The position numbers and the translations under genes were made by a program. A model generated the notes under the pieces. That model searched no databases and was not told where the DNA came from. It worked only from the letters and a program-made list of their open reading frames with translations. This document shows positions 35,025 to 44,288 of a DNA stretch of 64,000 bases, piece after piece (positions within the stretch are counted from its first letter, which is position 1; each line of letters begins with the position of its first letter). The stretch spans positions 5,518,001 through 5,582,000 of the forward strand of contig NZ_CP060723.1 in assembly GCF_014395225.1 (NCBI RefSeq), in the 5' to 3' direction. Source of the stretch: Pedobacter roseus (lineage in GTDB: Bacteria; Bacteroidota; Bacteroidia; Sphingobacteriales; Sphingobacteriaceae).

Positions 35025-38000
35025 ATGATGAAAAAACTACTTTTTAGTTTTATCGGTATCATTATGCTGTCTGCTCAAATTTTTGCACAGCAGATCATTA
35101 CCGGTAAGGTCAGCTCTGCTGACGGACCCATTCCCGGCGTCTCCATACGGGTAAAAGGGAGCAGCACCGTTTCGCAAACCAACAATACCGGAAATTATTC
35201 CATTAAAGCATCAAAAACAGATGTCTTGGTGTTCTCCTATGTTGGGTACAAAACTATAGAGCGTGCTATAGGCGCCAACACGGCCATTAATGTTACGCTT
35301 ATCTCCGATGCCAGCAACCTGAACGAGGTGGTTGTAACGGCCTATGGTATTGACCGTGATGTTAAATCGTTGGGTTATTCTACGCCAAAAGTTTCGGGAG
35401 CAGAAGTGGCAGAAACCCAAAGGAACGATTTTTTTGGCGGTCTGCAGGGGCGGGTACCGGGTTTATCGATCAACAGTACCAATGGCAACCCCGGTGCTTC
35501 TGCGCAGATTGTTTTGCGGGGTTTTGTGTCTATTAGTGGCGATAACAATGCGCTGATTGTAGTAGATGGGGTTCCGATCAATAACAGCACATTAAACCAA
35601 ACCAGAGAACTTGTATCGGGCGCGGCAAACAGAGATCAGGATTATTCAAACAGGGGTATGGATATCAATCCCAACGATATCGAAAGTTATGTGATTATGA
35701 AAGGCCCCGAAGCTACCGCGTTATATGGGAGTGCAGGGGCCAGTGGCGCCATTTTAATCACTACAAAAAAAGGCAAAGCAGGTCGTGGAAGCATCAATTA
35801 TAGCAACTCGTTTAGGGTAGAGCAATTGAATAAATTTCCGGAAATACAGACCAAATACAATACCGGGGTATCTAATGGAGTTTACGATGGCGGTTCGTCT
35901 AACTTTTTTGGCCCAGCATTTCTACCAAATACACCGCTTTACGATAACATCCATAATTTTTTCGAAACAGGTTTTACGCAAAAACACAATTTATCATTTG
36001 AGGGCGGAACCGATAAATTCTCCTACCGCTGGTCTAATGAATATACTGATTCGAAGGGAACCATTCCTACAACGAGTTATACCCGCATTTCTTCAAGGGT
36101 AACCGCAGTAGGTACCATTTCGCCTGTTTTAAAACTAACCACTACCTTCAATTACATCAATTCTAACAACGATAAAGCCAATAAAGGTGCTAATGGTTCG
36201 CTATTGCAGTTGATGCGTTTTAGCTCTGCATATAACGTTCAGGATTATCAGGATGCCAACGGAAACCGGCTTTTACACCTGGCAAGCATTTATTCAGAGT
36301 TTGATAATCCCCTTTGGGATGTGGTTAAAAACGTAAATAATGATAAAGTTAACCGTTTGATTGCCAATACCAACATAGAGCTGACGCCTTTAAAATGGCT
36401 GCGTATTAACGGAATCATTGGGGCAGATATTGCCAATACCAAAGGTTTATCAGTATATCATGCCCAATCTTACCGTGGTTCGGGTTCGGCTGCTGCCCCA
36501 ACAGGTGGTGCGGTAATGACTTACGACCAATTGGCCAAAGTATTTAACGGATCGTTAACCGCTTCAGCCAAACATAAATTTGGCGATTTTAACAATACTT
36601 ATGTGATTGGTGCAACTTTTAACGATTACAATTCTACCACCGACTCCCAGCGTGGAACGAACATGTACGATCCTAATTTTTACAGCATTAACAACACCCT
36701 GCCTACTACACAGCGTACATTAACTTATGTAAACCGTTACCGCACGGTGGGTGCTTTTGCACAGGCCATTTTGGGTTATAAAACCTTACTGTATTTAACC
36801 TTATCAGGCAGGGTTGATGGTGCTTCTCGCCTGATGCCTAACAATCCATATTTTGCTTATCCATCTGCAAGTTTGGCCTTTAATTTTACCGATCTGGCCA
36901 GTGTTAAAACTGCTATGCCCTGGCTGGATAATGGTAAGTTAAGAGCTTCTTATGCTTTAACAGGTAAGGAGCCATGGAGGGAATATTCAACCGGTACGAA
37001 TTACGAGGCTAAAAGGTTTACTGGCGGTGGTTATGCTTATTCGTACTATGGCGGTAATCCGAATTTAAAACCTGAGGTATCAGAAAATTTCGAAATCGGT
37101 ACTGAAATGCAGTTCCTGAAAAACCGTATCGGACTGGATTTTAACTATTACAACCTGTTGAGTAAAGATCAGATCATTAATCCGCGTTTAAGTTATGGTA
37201 CAGGTTTCGTTTTAGAGATGATGAACGGCGGTACCGTACGTAACCGTGGTATCGAAGTGCAGTTAACCGGTAACCCGATAAAGGGGAAAGATTTTAGCTG
37301 GAATACTACTTTAAACTTTACCCGTAACCGTGGTGTGGTATTATCGCTTGCAAATGAACTTCCAGAACTTTACGAATCTGATACCTGGGTGGTTGGCGAC
37401 ATTAGAAGTGCAGTGCATCCGGGTTACAGCACAGGTGCCATCAGCGGTACCAGGTTTGCCCGTAATGATAGAGGTGATATTCTGATCAACCCATCATCAG
37501 GTTTGCCATCGGTTACCGATACTCAGTTTTATCCAATCGGCGACAGAAATCCAAAATTTACTTTGGGTTTTGTAAACAGGTTTAGCTATAAAGGCTTTAA
37601 TCTCTCTTTCTTATGGGATTTCAGGTATGGAGGCGATGTGGTTAACGGTACCGAATATGCTTCTTACATTAAAGGAATCAGTGTTAAGACATTGGACAGG
37701 GAAGTGCCGAGGATTATTACCGGTGTGTTGAATGATGGTTTGCAGAACACCGCAAACCCAACAGTTAATACCATTTCTGTAACACCATATTATGCTTCTA
37801 ACTATTATTCTTTAAATGTTGCGCCAGAGATGTTCGTAGAAAAGAATATCAACACGCTCCGTTTAAGGGATGTTACTTTGGCTTACGATTTTCCTCCGTC
37901 ATTGGTTAAGCGTATCGGATTTATTCAAAGCTTTGGTGCCTTTTTTACGGTTACCGATTCTATTTTGATTACCAATTATTCTGGTGGAGATCCGGAGAGT

Positions 38001-38105
38001 AACTCAAATTCACCGGGTGTGGGCGGTATTGGTGGTTACGGTATTGATTATGGTAATGTGGGTAAGCCGATTGGTTTCAACGTAGGATTTAGGGTTAAAT
38101 TATAG
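35025..38105 (+). CDS. SusC/RagA-type TonB-linked outer-membrane transporter 2
   Basis: A 1026-residue receptor. Two adjacent ATG codons open it, and the signal peptide is cut after IFAQQ, near residue 22. The CarboxypepD-like domain (about 24-105) starts with ITGKVSSADGPIPGVSIRVK, and the plug holds LNEVVVTAYGIDRDVKSLGY and IVVDGVPINNSTL. The barrel ends FNVGFRVKL. The N-terminal 100 residues resemble those of SusC 3 more than SusC 1. It starts a three-gene operon with SusD 2 (8-bp gap) and a DUF4397 lipoprotein. The ligand is unknown. Confidence 0.95.
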   Translation: MMKKLLFSFIGIIMLSAQIFAQQIITGKVSSADGPIPGVSIRVKGSSTVSQTNNTGNYSIKASKTDVLVFSYVGYKTIERAIGANTAINVTLISDASNLNEVVVTAYGIDRDVKSLGYSTPKVSGAEVAETQRNDFFGGLQGRVPGLSINSTNGNPGASAQIVLRGFVSISGDNNALIVVDGVPINNSTLNQTRELVSGAANRDQDYSNRGMDINPNDIESYVIMKGPEATALYGSAGASGAILITTKKGKAGRGSINYSNSFRVEQLNKFPEIQTKYNTGVSNGVYDGGSSNFFGPAFLPNTPLYDNIHNFFETGFTQKHNLSFEGGTDKFSYRWSNEYTDSKGTIPTTSYTRISSRVTAVGTISPVLKLTTTFNYINSNNDKANKGANGSLLQLMRFSSAYNVQDYQDANGNRLLHLASIYSEFDNPLWDVVKNVNNDKVNRLIANTNIELTPLKWLRINGIIGADIANTKGLSVYHAQSYRGSGSAAAPTGGAVMTYDQLAKVFNGSLTASAKHKFGDFNNTYVIGATFNDYNSTTDSQRGTNMYDPNFYSINNTLPTTQRTLTYVNRYRTVGAFAQAILGYKTLLYLTLSGRVDGASRLMPNNPYFAYPSASLAFNFTDLASVKTAMPWLDNGKLRASYALTGKEPWREYSTGTNYEAKRFTGGGYAYSYYGGNPNLKPEVSENFEIGTEMQFLKNRIGLDFNYYNLLSKDQIINPRLSYGTGFVLEMMNGGTVRNRGIEVQLTGNPIKGKDFSWNTTLNFTRNRGVVLSLANELPELYESDTWVVGDIRSAVHPGYSTGAISGTRFARNDRGDILINPSSGLPSVTDTQFYPIGDRNPKFTLGFVNRFSYKGFNLSFLWDFRYGGDVVNGTEYASYIKGISVKTLDREVPRIITGVLNDGLQNTANPTVNTISVTPYYASNYYSLNVAPEMFVEKNINTLRLRDVTLAYDFPPSLVKRIGFIQSFGAFFTVTDSILITNYSGGDPESNSNSPGVGGIGGYGIDYGNVGKPIGFNVGFRVKL

Positions 38106-38113
38106 CGAATAAC

Positions 38114-39724
38114 ATGAAAAGATTATATAAATTATATATTGCTGCGGCAATATTGTTAATGGCCGGAGGATGTAAAAAATACCTTGATATCAATACCAAT
38201 CCTGCTGTGCCACAAACCAGTAAAGCGGAATTACTACTTCCGCCGATTTTATTCCAGATGACGAACGGAACCTCGCAGGATTACCGTTTTATTTGGAAAA
38301 TTACACAAAATCTTATCGGAGCATCAACTGATGATGGATCTATTGCTTTTGAAAAACACACTTTTATCCGTTCAAGTGATAATGGAGGGGTAATCTGGAG
38401 GATGACTTATGTCGATTTGGGTTTGAATCTCGAGAATTTGATTAATGATGCCGTTGCCAACCAAAAGTATGAATACGCGGCAATTGGTTACGCCATTAAA
38501 GCCTGGGCTTACCAGCAAACAACCGATCTGCATGGGCCGATTATTTTAGATGAAGCTTTTACTCCTGGGATGTTAAAATTTCCTTACCATGATCAACCGG
38601 AAGTTTATGCAAAAGTGCGTTTCTATTGCGAGCAGTCGCTAAAATATTCCATGATGAAAAGTCCGTTAAACTATGCTACGCAATTGGCCAGTGTTACCGG
38701 AGATGGGATTTATAAGGGAGATATGGCGAAATGGAGAAAATTTGTATATGCCATTTATGCATTGCAGTATAGCCATTTGATCAGCAAGCCTGAGTTTAAA
38801 ACCATGTATGCGGATAGTGTGGTTAAATACACCAATTTATCTTTTGCTAATGAAGCAGAATCTGCAACGGTTTATTTTTCGGCTGCCAGTCAGGATGATA
38901 CCAATCCTTTTGGTCCAACATTAGGTTATATCAACACTTCCGGTACAACTTCTGCTTATTATGGAAGGATTTCTACCACCATCTTAAATTATCTTGCAGG
39001 TGGAGTGAAGGGGACGCCTGCGGTAAACCCAACAAGCTCGCTTGATCCGCGTTTAAGCAGAATGTTGCCTGCAAGTACAGCGACCACTACTTTAGGCAGG
39101 TACATTGCCGGTGTTCCAACCCAGGGTAGCAGTACATCTGCGCTGCCAATTGTTTTCGGATCAATACCTGCAGGTGCTACTACCTATAACGGAAAATATA
39201 TTTTTGCCGATGCTGCCAGGTATCCGATCATGACCTATTCGCAATTGCGCTTTGCTAAAGCAGAGGCGTTATTTTTACAGGGTAAAACCACAGATGCCTA
39301 TACCGCATACAAAGAGGGTATTTCGGGGCACATGGTTTTTTGCAATACCTATGGCCGTTCTTCCAAAACGCCCGATCCGCTAATTACCGATGCTGAGATT
39401 AATGCCTATTTAACTTCTACCGAAGTAGCGCAAAGCGCAGCAACTTTAACGCTGGCTGATATTATGGGGCAGAAATACATTGCACAATGGGGATGGGCCG
39501 GTTTGGAGCAATGGAATGACCTCAGGAAATACCATTACGACGCCAATGTTTTCAGGCAGTTTTATCAGATTCCGGCAGCAGATCTTTTGTTGGGTGGTAA
39601 ATATGCTTACCGTTTCAGGCCGCGTTATAATTCAGAGTATGTATGGAATACCGAGGAATTACGCAAGTGGGGTGGATTGGATATTGATTATATGACTAAA
39701 GAAACCTGGTTTAGTCAGCCGTAA
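38114..39724 (+). CDS. SusD/RagB-type lipoprotein 2 (SusD-like_2 group)
   Basis: A 536-residue surface lipoprotein with lipobox Cys20 in MAGGCKKYLDINTNP. Its text, such as KAWAYQQTTDLHGPI, WRKFVYAIYALQYSHLIS and QWGWAGLEQWNDLRKYHY, fits the SusD-like_2 (PF12771-type) branch, not the RagB branch. It should bind the ligand on the cell surface and cap the SusC 2 barrel. It lies between SusC 2 and the DUF4397 gene in one operon. Confidence 0.93.
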   Translation: MKRLYKLYIAAAILLMAGGCKKYLDINTNPAVPQTSKAELLLPPILFQMTNGTSQDYRFIWKITQNLIGASTDDGSIAFEKHTFIRSSDNGGVIWRMTYVDLGLNLENLINDAVANQKYEYAAIGYAIKAWAYQQTTDLHGPIILDEAFTPGMLKFPYHDQPEVYAKVRFYCEQSLKYSMMKSPLNYATQLASVTGDGIYKGDMAKWRKFVYAIYALQYSHLISKPEFKTMYADSVVKYTNLSFANEAESATVYFSAASQDDTNPFGPTLGYINTSGTTSAYYGRISTTILNYLAGGVKGTPAVNPTSSLDPRLSRMLPASTATTTLGRYIAGVPTQGSSTSALPIVFGSIPAGATTYNGKYIFADAARYPIMTYSQLRFAKAEALFLQGKTTDAYTAYKEGISGHMVFCNTYGRSSKTPDPLITDAEINAYLTSTEVAQSAATLTLADIMGQKYIAQWGWAGLEQWNDLRKYHYDANVFRQFYQIPAADLLLGGKYAYRFRPRYNSEYVWNTEELRKWGGLDIDYMTKETWFSQP

Positions 39725-39748
39725 AGTTTTATTTTAAAGCATATTAAC

Positions 39749-40546
39749 ATGAAGATATTTTCTAATTTATTTGCCTGCCTGTTTATTGCCATGGCTTTAA
39801 CAGGTTGTACTAAAAATGTACTCGATTATGGCGAAACCGAAAAGTTGACCAGCGATCAGGCATTGTTGAAGGTAAATTACGCCTCCTATTATTATAACAA
39901 TAGGGCGATAGCCATTAAAATTAACGATAAAAGGGTAAGTAGTGTAATTACTGCCCGTACACCATTTCCGGGTGGTGGGTACAATACCGGCGGGAGTTCT
40001 ACTGCTGATTTTCTTGCGGTAAACCCGGGCAATTTGAAACTCTCCATTATCCTTCCTAAGAAGAAAGATGACGGAACAGATTCGCTGGTACTGTACAGCA
40101 CTACGTTTCAGATCCAGGCGGGCAAAAACTATGTTGCCCACATTACAGATACTGCTGCTTTTACCAAAAATGTATTAACGGAAGAAAGTTTCGTTAGGCC
40201 TGATACGGCATATTGTAAATACAGGTTTATCAACCTGATGCCTAATGTTCCATCGGTAGATCTGTATTATGGAACCAGTGCAACTGATAACACAAAAGAC
40301 TCGCTGATTGCTGGTAATGTAAACTATCTGAACATTACCAATGAAATTAAACTAAGGTCGGCGCAATCAAAAACCTGGAAAATAAGGCCAGCTGGAGCGG
40401 CCATCACCACAACAACGGTTTTGGCGAATTATACCAGTGCGAGTACCTTTTTAAACCAAAGGGTTTATACCATTTTTGCCAGTGGTTATAATGGCATTAC
40501 TACTGCGCCGCGCAGGCCTTATGTATCCTTCTTTCTAATCAGGTAA
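39749..40546 (+). CDS. DUF4397 lipoprotein in the SusCD 2 operon
   Basis: A 265-residue lipoprotein with lipobox Cys20 in ALTGCTK. Two beta-rich units follow: LLKVNYASYYYNNRAIAIKI and YRFINLMPNVPSVDLYYG. The second is the DUF4397 signature (NLMPNVPSVDLY). It lies 24 bp after SusD 2 and is closed by a terminator. Lipoproteins in this position often act as additional surface glycan- or peptide-binding proteins; for this one the role is unknown. Confidence 0.85.
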   Translation: MKIFSNLFACLFIAMALTGCTKNVLDYGETEKLTSDQALLKVNYASYYYNNRAIAIKINDKRVSSVITARTPFPGGGYNTGGSSTADFLAVNPGNLKLSIILPKKKDDGTDSLVLYSTTFQIQAGKNYVAHITDTAAFTKNVLTEESFVRPDTAYCKYRFINLMPNVPSVDLYYGTSATDNTKDSLIAGNVNYLNITNEIKLRSAQSKTWKIRPAGAAITTTTVLANYTSASTFLNQRVYTIFASGYNGITTAPRRPYVSFFLIR

Positions 40547-40569
40547 TTCCTTTTTTTTGTTTGGTTCAG

Positions 40570-40601
40570 GCCGTCGCTAAATTTTAGCGGCGGCTTTTTT
40601 T
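40570..40601 (+). terminator. Terminator of the SusCD 2 operon
   Basis: GCCGTCGCTAAA pairs with TTTAGCGGCGGC (one G-T) and is followed by seven T. Confidence 0.88.
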
Positions 40602-40642
40602 GTTAAAAATAAATTTTATTAAGTAGACCAGAACCTATTTAA

Positions 40643-40674
40643 TTGCGCTTTTGTGCGGCTTTTTGCAATAATAT
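40643..40674 (+). promoter_or_regulatory. Upstream TGCG-repeat box before SusC 3
   Basis: TGCG at 40644 and 40654 and TGCA at 40664 lie exactly 10 bp apart. The segment matches 34835-34866 at about 28 of 32 positions. Confidence 0.65.
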
Positions 40675-40732
40675 CAAACTAATTACAATATATACCCCCT
40701 AAATATTTGTAAATAAGTGGAAAACAATTATG

Positions 40733-40780
40733 ATATTTACTTAAAATTCAGGAATATGCGGTATTCTGCGTGTTTGTGAA
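40733..40780 (+). promoter_or_regulatory. Core promoter-like element and downstream TGCG box, SusC 3
   Basis: ATATTTACTTAA (40733-40744) is followed by TGCGGTATTCTGCGTGTTTG with TGCG at 40757 and 40767. Its distance from the upstream box (89 bp from TGCG to ATATTT) is within 1 bp of that in front of SusC 2. Confidence 0.55.
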
Positions 40781-40815
40781 TCCAAACTAACAACAAACAT
40801 CATTAACTAGTGTTT

Positions 40816-43800
40816 ATGAAAAAAAAATTACTATCAATCTTTCTTGGTGTGTTTTTGCTGCTGGCCCAAGCTGTTGCGCAACAAACCACCATTACAGGTA
40901 AGGTTACATCAGATGATGGGCCTGTACCAGGGGTTTCTGTAAGGGTTAAAGGCAGCAATACTGTTGCACAAACTAATGCCGACGGAAGTTACTCCATTAG
41001 TGCCGCAAACGGCAGCATACTGGTATTTTCTTATATCGGTTATGTAACCGCCGAAAAAACAGTTGGCACTGCCAAAACCATCAATGTAAGTCTAAAAACC
41101 GATGCACAAGGATTGGATGATGTAGTTGTGGTGGGTTATGGAACCCAGCGCAAAGGTAATCTAACCGGTGCTGTTTCTACCATTGATGTAAAAAAGACTT
41201 TGGAAGGCAGGCCGATTGCTGACGTAGGCAGGGCGCTTCAGGGGGCGGCATCAGGTTTAAGTGTAACCGTTCCAAGTGGCGAAATTGGCTCAGACCCGGT
41301 AATTAAAATCAGGGGGCAGCTTGCTTCCTTCGCCGGAGGAAGTTCTCCTTTAATTTTATTGGATAACGTAGAAATCCCGAGTATCCAATTGGTTAACCCT
41401 AACGATATTGCATCAATTACAATTTTGAAAGATGCTGCTGCTGCTTCAATTTATGGTGCTAAGGCAGCTTTTGGTGTGGTATTGATTACCACTAAACAGG
41501 GTTCGGGTACGGATAAGCCATCCATCAGTTATTCTAATAATTTTTCATTCCAAAACGTTTGGAAAGATTTAAAAATGGCTGATGTGAACGGGTTGAAATA
41601 CACTGTTGACGCTGCTGAACGTGTGGGAGTAACCACTCCGGTTGGTGCATTTTACTATGTTGATAGGGCAAGTTATGAAAAAGCAGTCGCCTGGAAAGAA
41701 AAATATGGAAGTACAATCGGTCCAGACGATCCTACCGTGTTTGGAAGAGATTGGTATGTGCAGGGTGCTAACCTGAAAATGGGCGTGCGGACTTATGATC
41801 CTTACGACTATATGATCAAAGAATGGGCGCCTACACAGCAACACAACCTATCAGTTGGTGGTACAACTGGAAAAACGTCGTATAATATCGGACTTGGCCT
41901 GCTCGATCAGAGTGGTATGTTAAAGCCAGCTAAGGAAGACCGTTTTACACGTTATAATGCTTCGTTTAAGATCTCAAGTGAAATTAATAAGTATCTTACT
42001 ATTCGTGGAGGTGCACTTTATTCAAGAAGAAATAAGCAATATGCCTATACCACCAATTCTACAACTGCCGATCCATGGTTGTATCTATATAGATGGAGTT
42101 CGCTATATCCACTAGGCAGGGATGAAAATGGAGATATGATTCGCAGTCCCGAAAGCGAAGTGGCTTCAGCAAATACGGCCAACATCTTATTAAATTATGC
42201 CAATGTAAATTTAGGAACTACAGTAAACATCATGAAAAACTGGAAGGTAGATTTTGATTATACCTTTACCAACCAGAATGAAGATTGGAAAAGACCGGGC
42301 ACAAGGTTTACCGCTAGAAACTCATGGGTGGCACCTAAAGCACGTTTAGATGCAAGTGGCGCACCTGTTTTTGTAAATGATCAGGGGCAGGTAGTATCAG
42401 GCACAACAGCTGGTGCCATGGCTGCTTACGATTTGTCGTTGGATATGTATACCACACCTGGTTCAAGTCCCGATCATTACGCAAGGTCGGCAACCAACTT
42501 TTTTAGCCATACCATTAATGCCTTTACCACCTATAATTTAAACCTGAAAGAAAATCACGATTTTAAATTTATTTTAGGATTAAACCGCGTTACTTCTACT
42601 GCTGAGTCGCAGTTTGGGCAGATCACCAATTTAGCAGATATCATTAATCCACAGTTTAAATTTGGTACAGGGGTTCAAACAGTTCTTCCTGCTACAGCAG
42701 CGATGGGCATTATTCCGGGTGGAATCAGTATTCCTGGTGCTGATAAAAGATGGGAAGCACAATTGGGTTATTTCGGACGTGTAAACTATGCCTTTAAAAA
42801 TAAGTACCTTATTGAAGGTAACCTGCGTTACGATGGTTCTTCTAAATTCCCTACAGATTTACAGTGGAGATGGTTTCCATCATTCTCTGCCGGGTGGGTA
42901 GCCAGCGAAGAAAGTTTTATGGCCTTTACCAAACCTTTTTTAAATCAGTTAAAATTTAGAGGGTCTTGGGGTTCAATCGGTGATCAAACTGTACCAAACG
43001 GCTTGTATATTTCAACCATGCCTAGCGGACAGTCGAGCTGGATCGGAGCAAACGGTGCAAAAGTAAATTATGTAGGTACACCTGCTGCTGTTGCCGCCAA
43101 TATTCAATGGCAGGATATTGTAACCACCAACTTTGGTCTTGATGCAACGATGCTGAACAACAAAGTAAATGTCTCTTTTGACCTTTTCAAAAGAAATACA
43201 AATAATATGATCGTGCCCGAAGAGGGTATTCCGCTAACTTTTGGAGCCGGCGCACCACAAGGTAATTATGGTTCACTATCAACCAGGGGCTGGGAATTAA
43301 CCTTTGATTTTAACCATAGGTTTAAAAATGGTTTAGGTATCAATTTCAAAGGAAATATTTCTGACGCCAAAACTAAATTAAACGCTTATGGTTCCGGTAC
43401 GCAGGTTATCGGCAACTACAATGGTAAAGATATTGGCGAAATCTGGGGATACCGTACGGATAGGTTGTATCAAACCAGCGATTTTGAATTGGATGGATCG
43501 GGCAAACCGATTTTAATTACACTAACCAATGCCGAAAGCAAATTGAACGCAGGTAAGCAGACCTATAAACTAAAAGCAGGACCAAATGGCGAAAAGCCTG
43601 TTTATCAGCCATTTTTACAAAACGCATCAACGTTCCGCTTTGGCCCGGGTGATGTTAAGTTCATCGATGTAAATGGTGATGGAGAAATCAGCAATGGAGA
43701 TGGTACTTTAGCCAACCATGGCGATTTAGAGGTAATCGGAAATTCCAATCCAAGGTACGAATACGGATTTAGATTGGGTGCCGATTTTAAAGGTGTTGAT

Positions 43801-44283
43801 ATCAGTGCATTTTTCCAAGGAGTAGGAAGCCGCAAAATTTGGGGTGCAGGATTTTTAGCCATCCCAGGATTTAACTCTGCCGATGGAGCCATGCCAGAAG
43901 CAATTGCGGGTAACTACTGGACACCGCAAACACCAGATGCATTTTATCCTGCTGCTTACAACAACGCGGCTAGCGGAACTACCAATAACATGCAGGTTCA
44001 AGACAGGTATCTGTTAAATATGGCCTACATCAGGTTAAAAAATTTAACAGTTGGTTATACTTTCCCGCAAATGATGACCAAAAAAGTTGGCATCAGTTCG
44101 CTTAGGGTATATACCGCCTTGGAAAATTTCTTTACCTGGGATCATTTAGGCGATTTGCCTATCGATCCTGAAAGTGTTAGCGGTTATTCAATCTGGGATC
44201 AGTCAAATTACAATAGTGGCCGTACCGGAACAGGAATCCCTGCTTTTAAAAGTATCTCGTTTGGTGTTCAGTTGAATTTTTAA
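40816..44283 (+). CDS. SusC/RagA-type TonB-linked outer-membrane transporter 3
   Basis: A 1155-residue receptor read from the ATG at 40816; a GTG two codons earlier is less likely. The signal peptide ends near AVAQQ. The CarboxypepD-like domain opens with ITGKVTSDDGPVPGVSVRVK, the plug contains DDVVVVGYGTQRKGNLTGAV, and the barrel ends KSISFGVQLNF. It is about 130 residues longer than the other two, with extra loop sequence in the barrel. SusD 3 follows 5 bp later. No linked hydrolase is present. Confidence 0.95.
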   Translation: MKKKLLSIFLGVFLLLAQAVAQQTTITGKVTSDDGPVPGVSVRVKGSNTVAQTNADGSYSISAANGSILVFSYIGYVTAEKTVGTAKTINVSLKTDAQGLDDVVVVGYGTQRKGNLTGAVSTIDVKKTLEGRPIADVGRALQGAASGLSVTVPSGEIGSDPVIKIRGQLASFAGGSSPLILLDNVEIPSIQLVNPNDIASITILKDAAAASIYGAKAAFGVVLITTKQGSGTDKPSISYSNNFSFQNVWKDLKMADVNGLKYTVDAAERVGVTTPVGAFYYVDRASYEKAVAWKEKYGSTIGPDDPTVFGRDWYVQGANLKMGVRTYDPYDYMIKEWAPTQQHNLSVGGTTGKTSYNIGLGLLDQSGMLKPAKEDRFTRYNASFKISSEINKYLTIRGGALYSRRNKQYAYTTNSTTADPWLYLYRWSSLYPLGRDENGDMIRSPESEVASANTANILLNYANVNLGTTVNIMKNWKVDFDYTFTNQNEDWKRPGTRFTARNSWVAPKARLDASGAPVFVNDQGQVVSGTTAGAMAAYDLSLDMYTTPGSSPDHYARSATNFFSHTINAFTTYNLNLKENHDFKFILGLNRVTSTAESQFGQITNLADIINPQFKFGTGVQTVLPATAAMGIIPGGISIPGADKRWEAQLGYFGRVNYAFKNKYLIEGNLRYDGSSKFPTDLQWRWFPSFSAGWVASEESFMAFTKPFLNQLKFRGSWGSIGDQTVPNGLYISTMPSGQSSWIGANGAKVNYVGTPAAVAANIQWQDIVTTNFGLDATMLNNKVNVSFDLFKRNTNNMIVPEEGIPLTFGAGAPQGNYGSLSTRGWELTFDFNHRFKNGLGINFKGNISDAKTKLNAYGSGTQVIGNYNGKDIGEIWGYRTDRLYQTSDFELDGSGKPILITLTNAESKLNAGKQTYKLKAGPNGEKPVYQPFLQNASTFRFGPGDVKFIDVNGDGEISNGDGTLANHGDLEVIGNSNPRYEYGFRLGADFKGVDISAFFQGVGSRKIWGAGFLAIPGFNSADGAMPEAIAGNYWTPQTPDAFYPAAYNNAASGTTNNMQVQDRYLLNMAYIRLKNLTVGYTFPQMMTKKVGISSLRVYTALENFFTWDHLGDLPIDPESVSGYSIWDQSNYNSGRTGTGIPAFKSISFGVQLNF

Positions 44284-44288
44284 AAATT

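Noticed and set aside
35211..36102. Several 60-75 residue frames in both directions inside SusC 2
   Set aside because: They are shadows of the long TonB receptor gene, which fills the region continuously.
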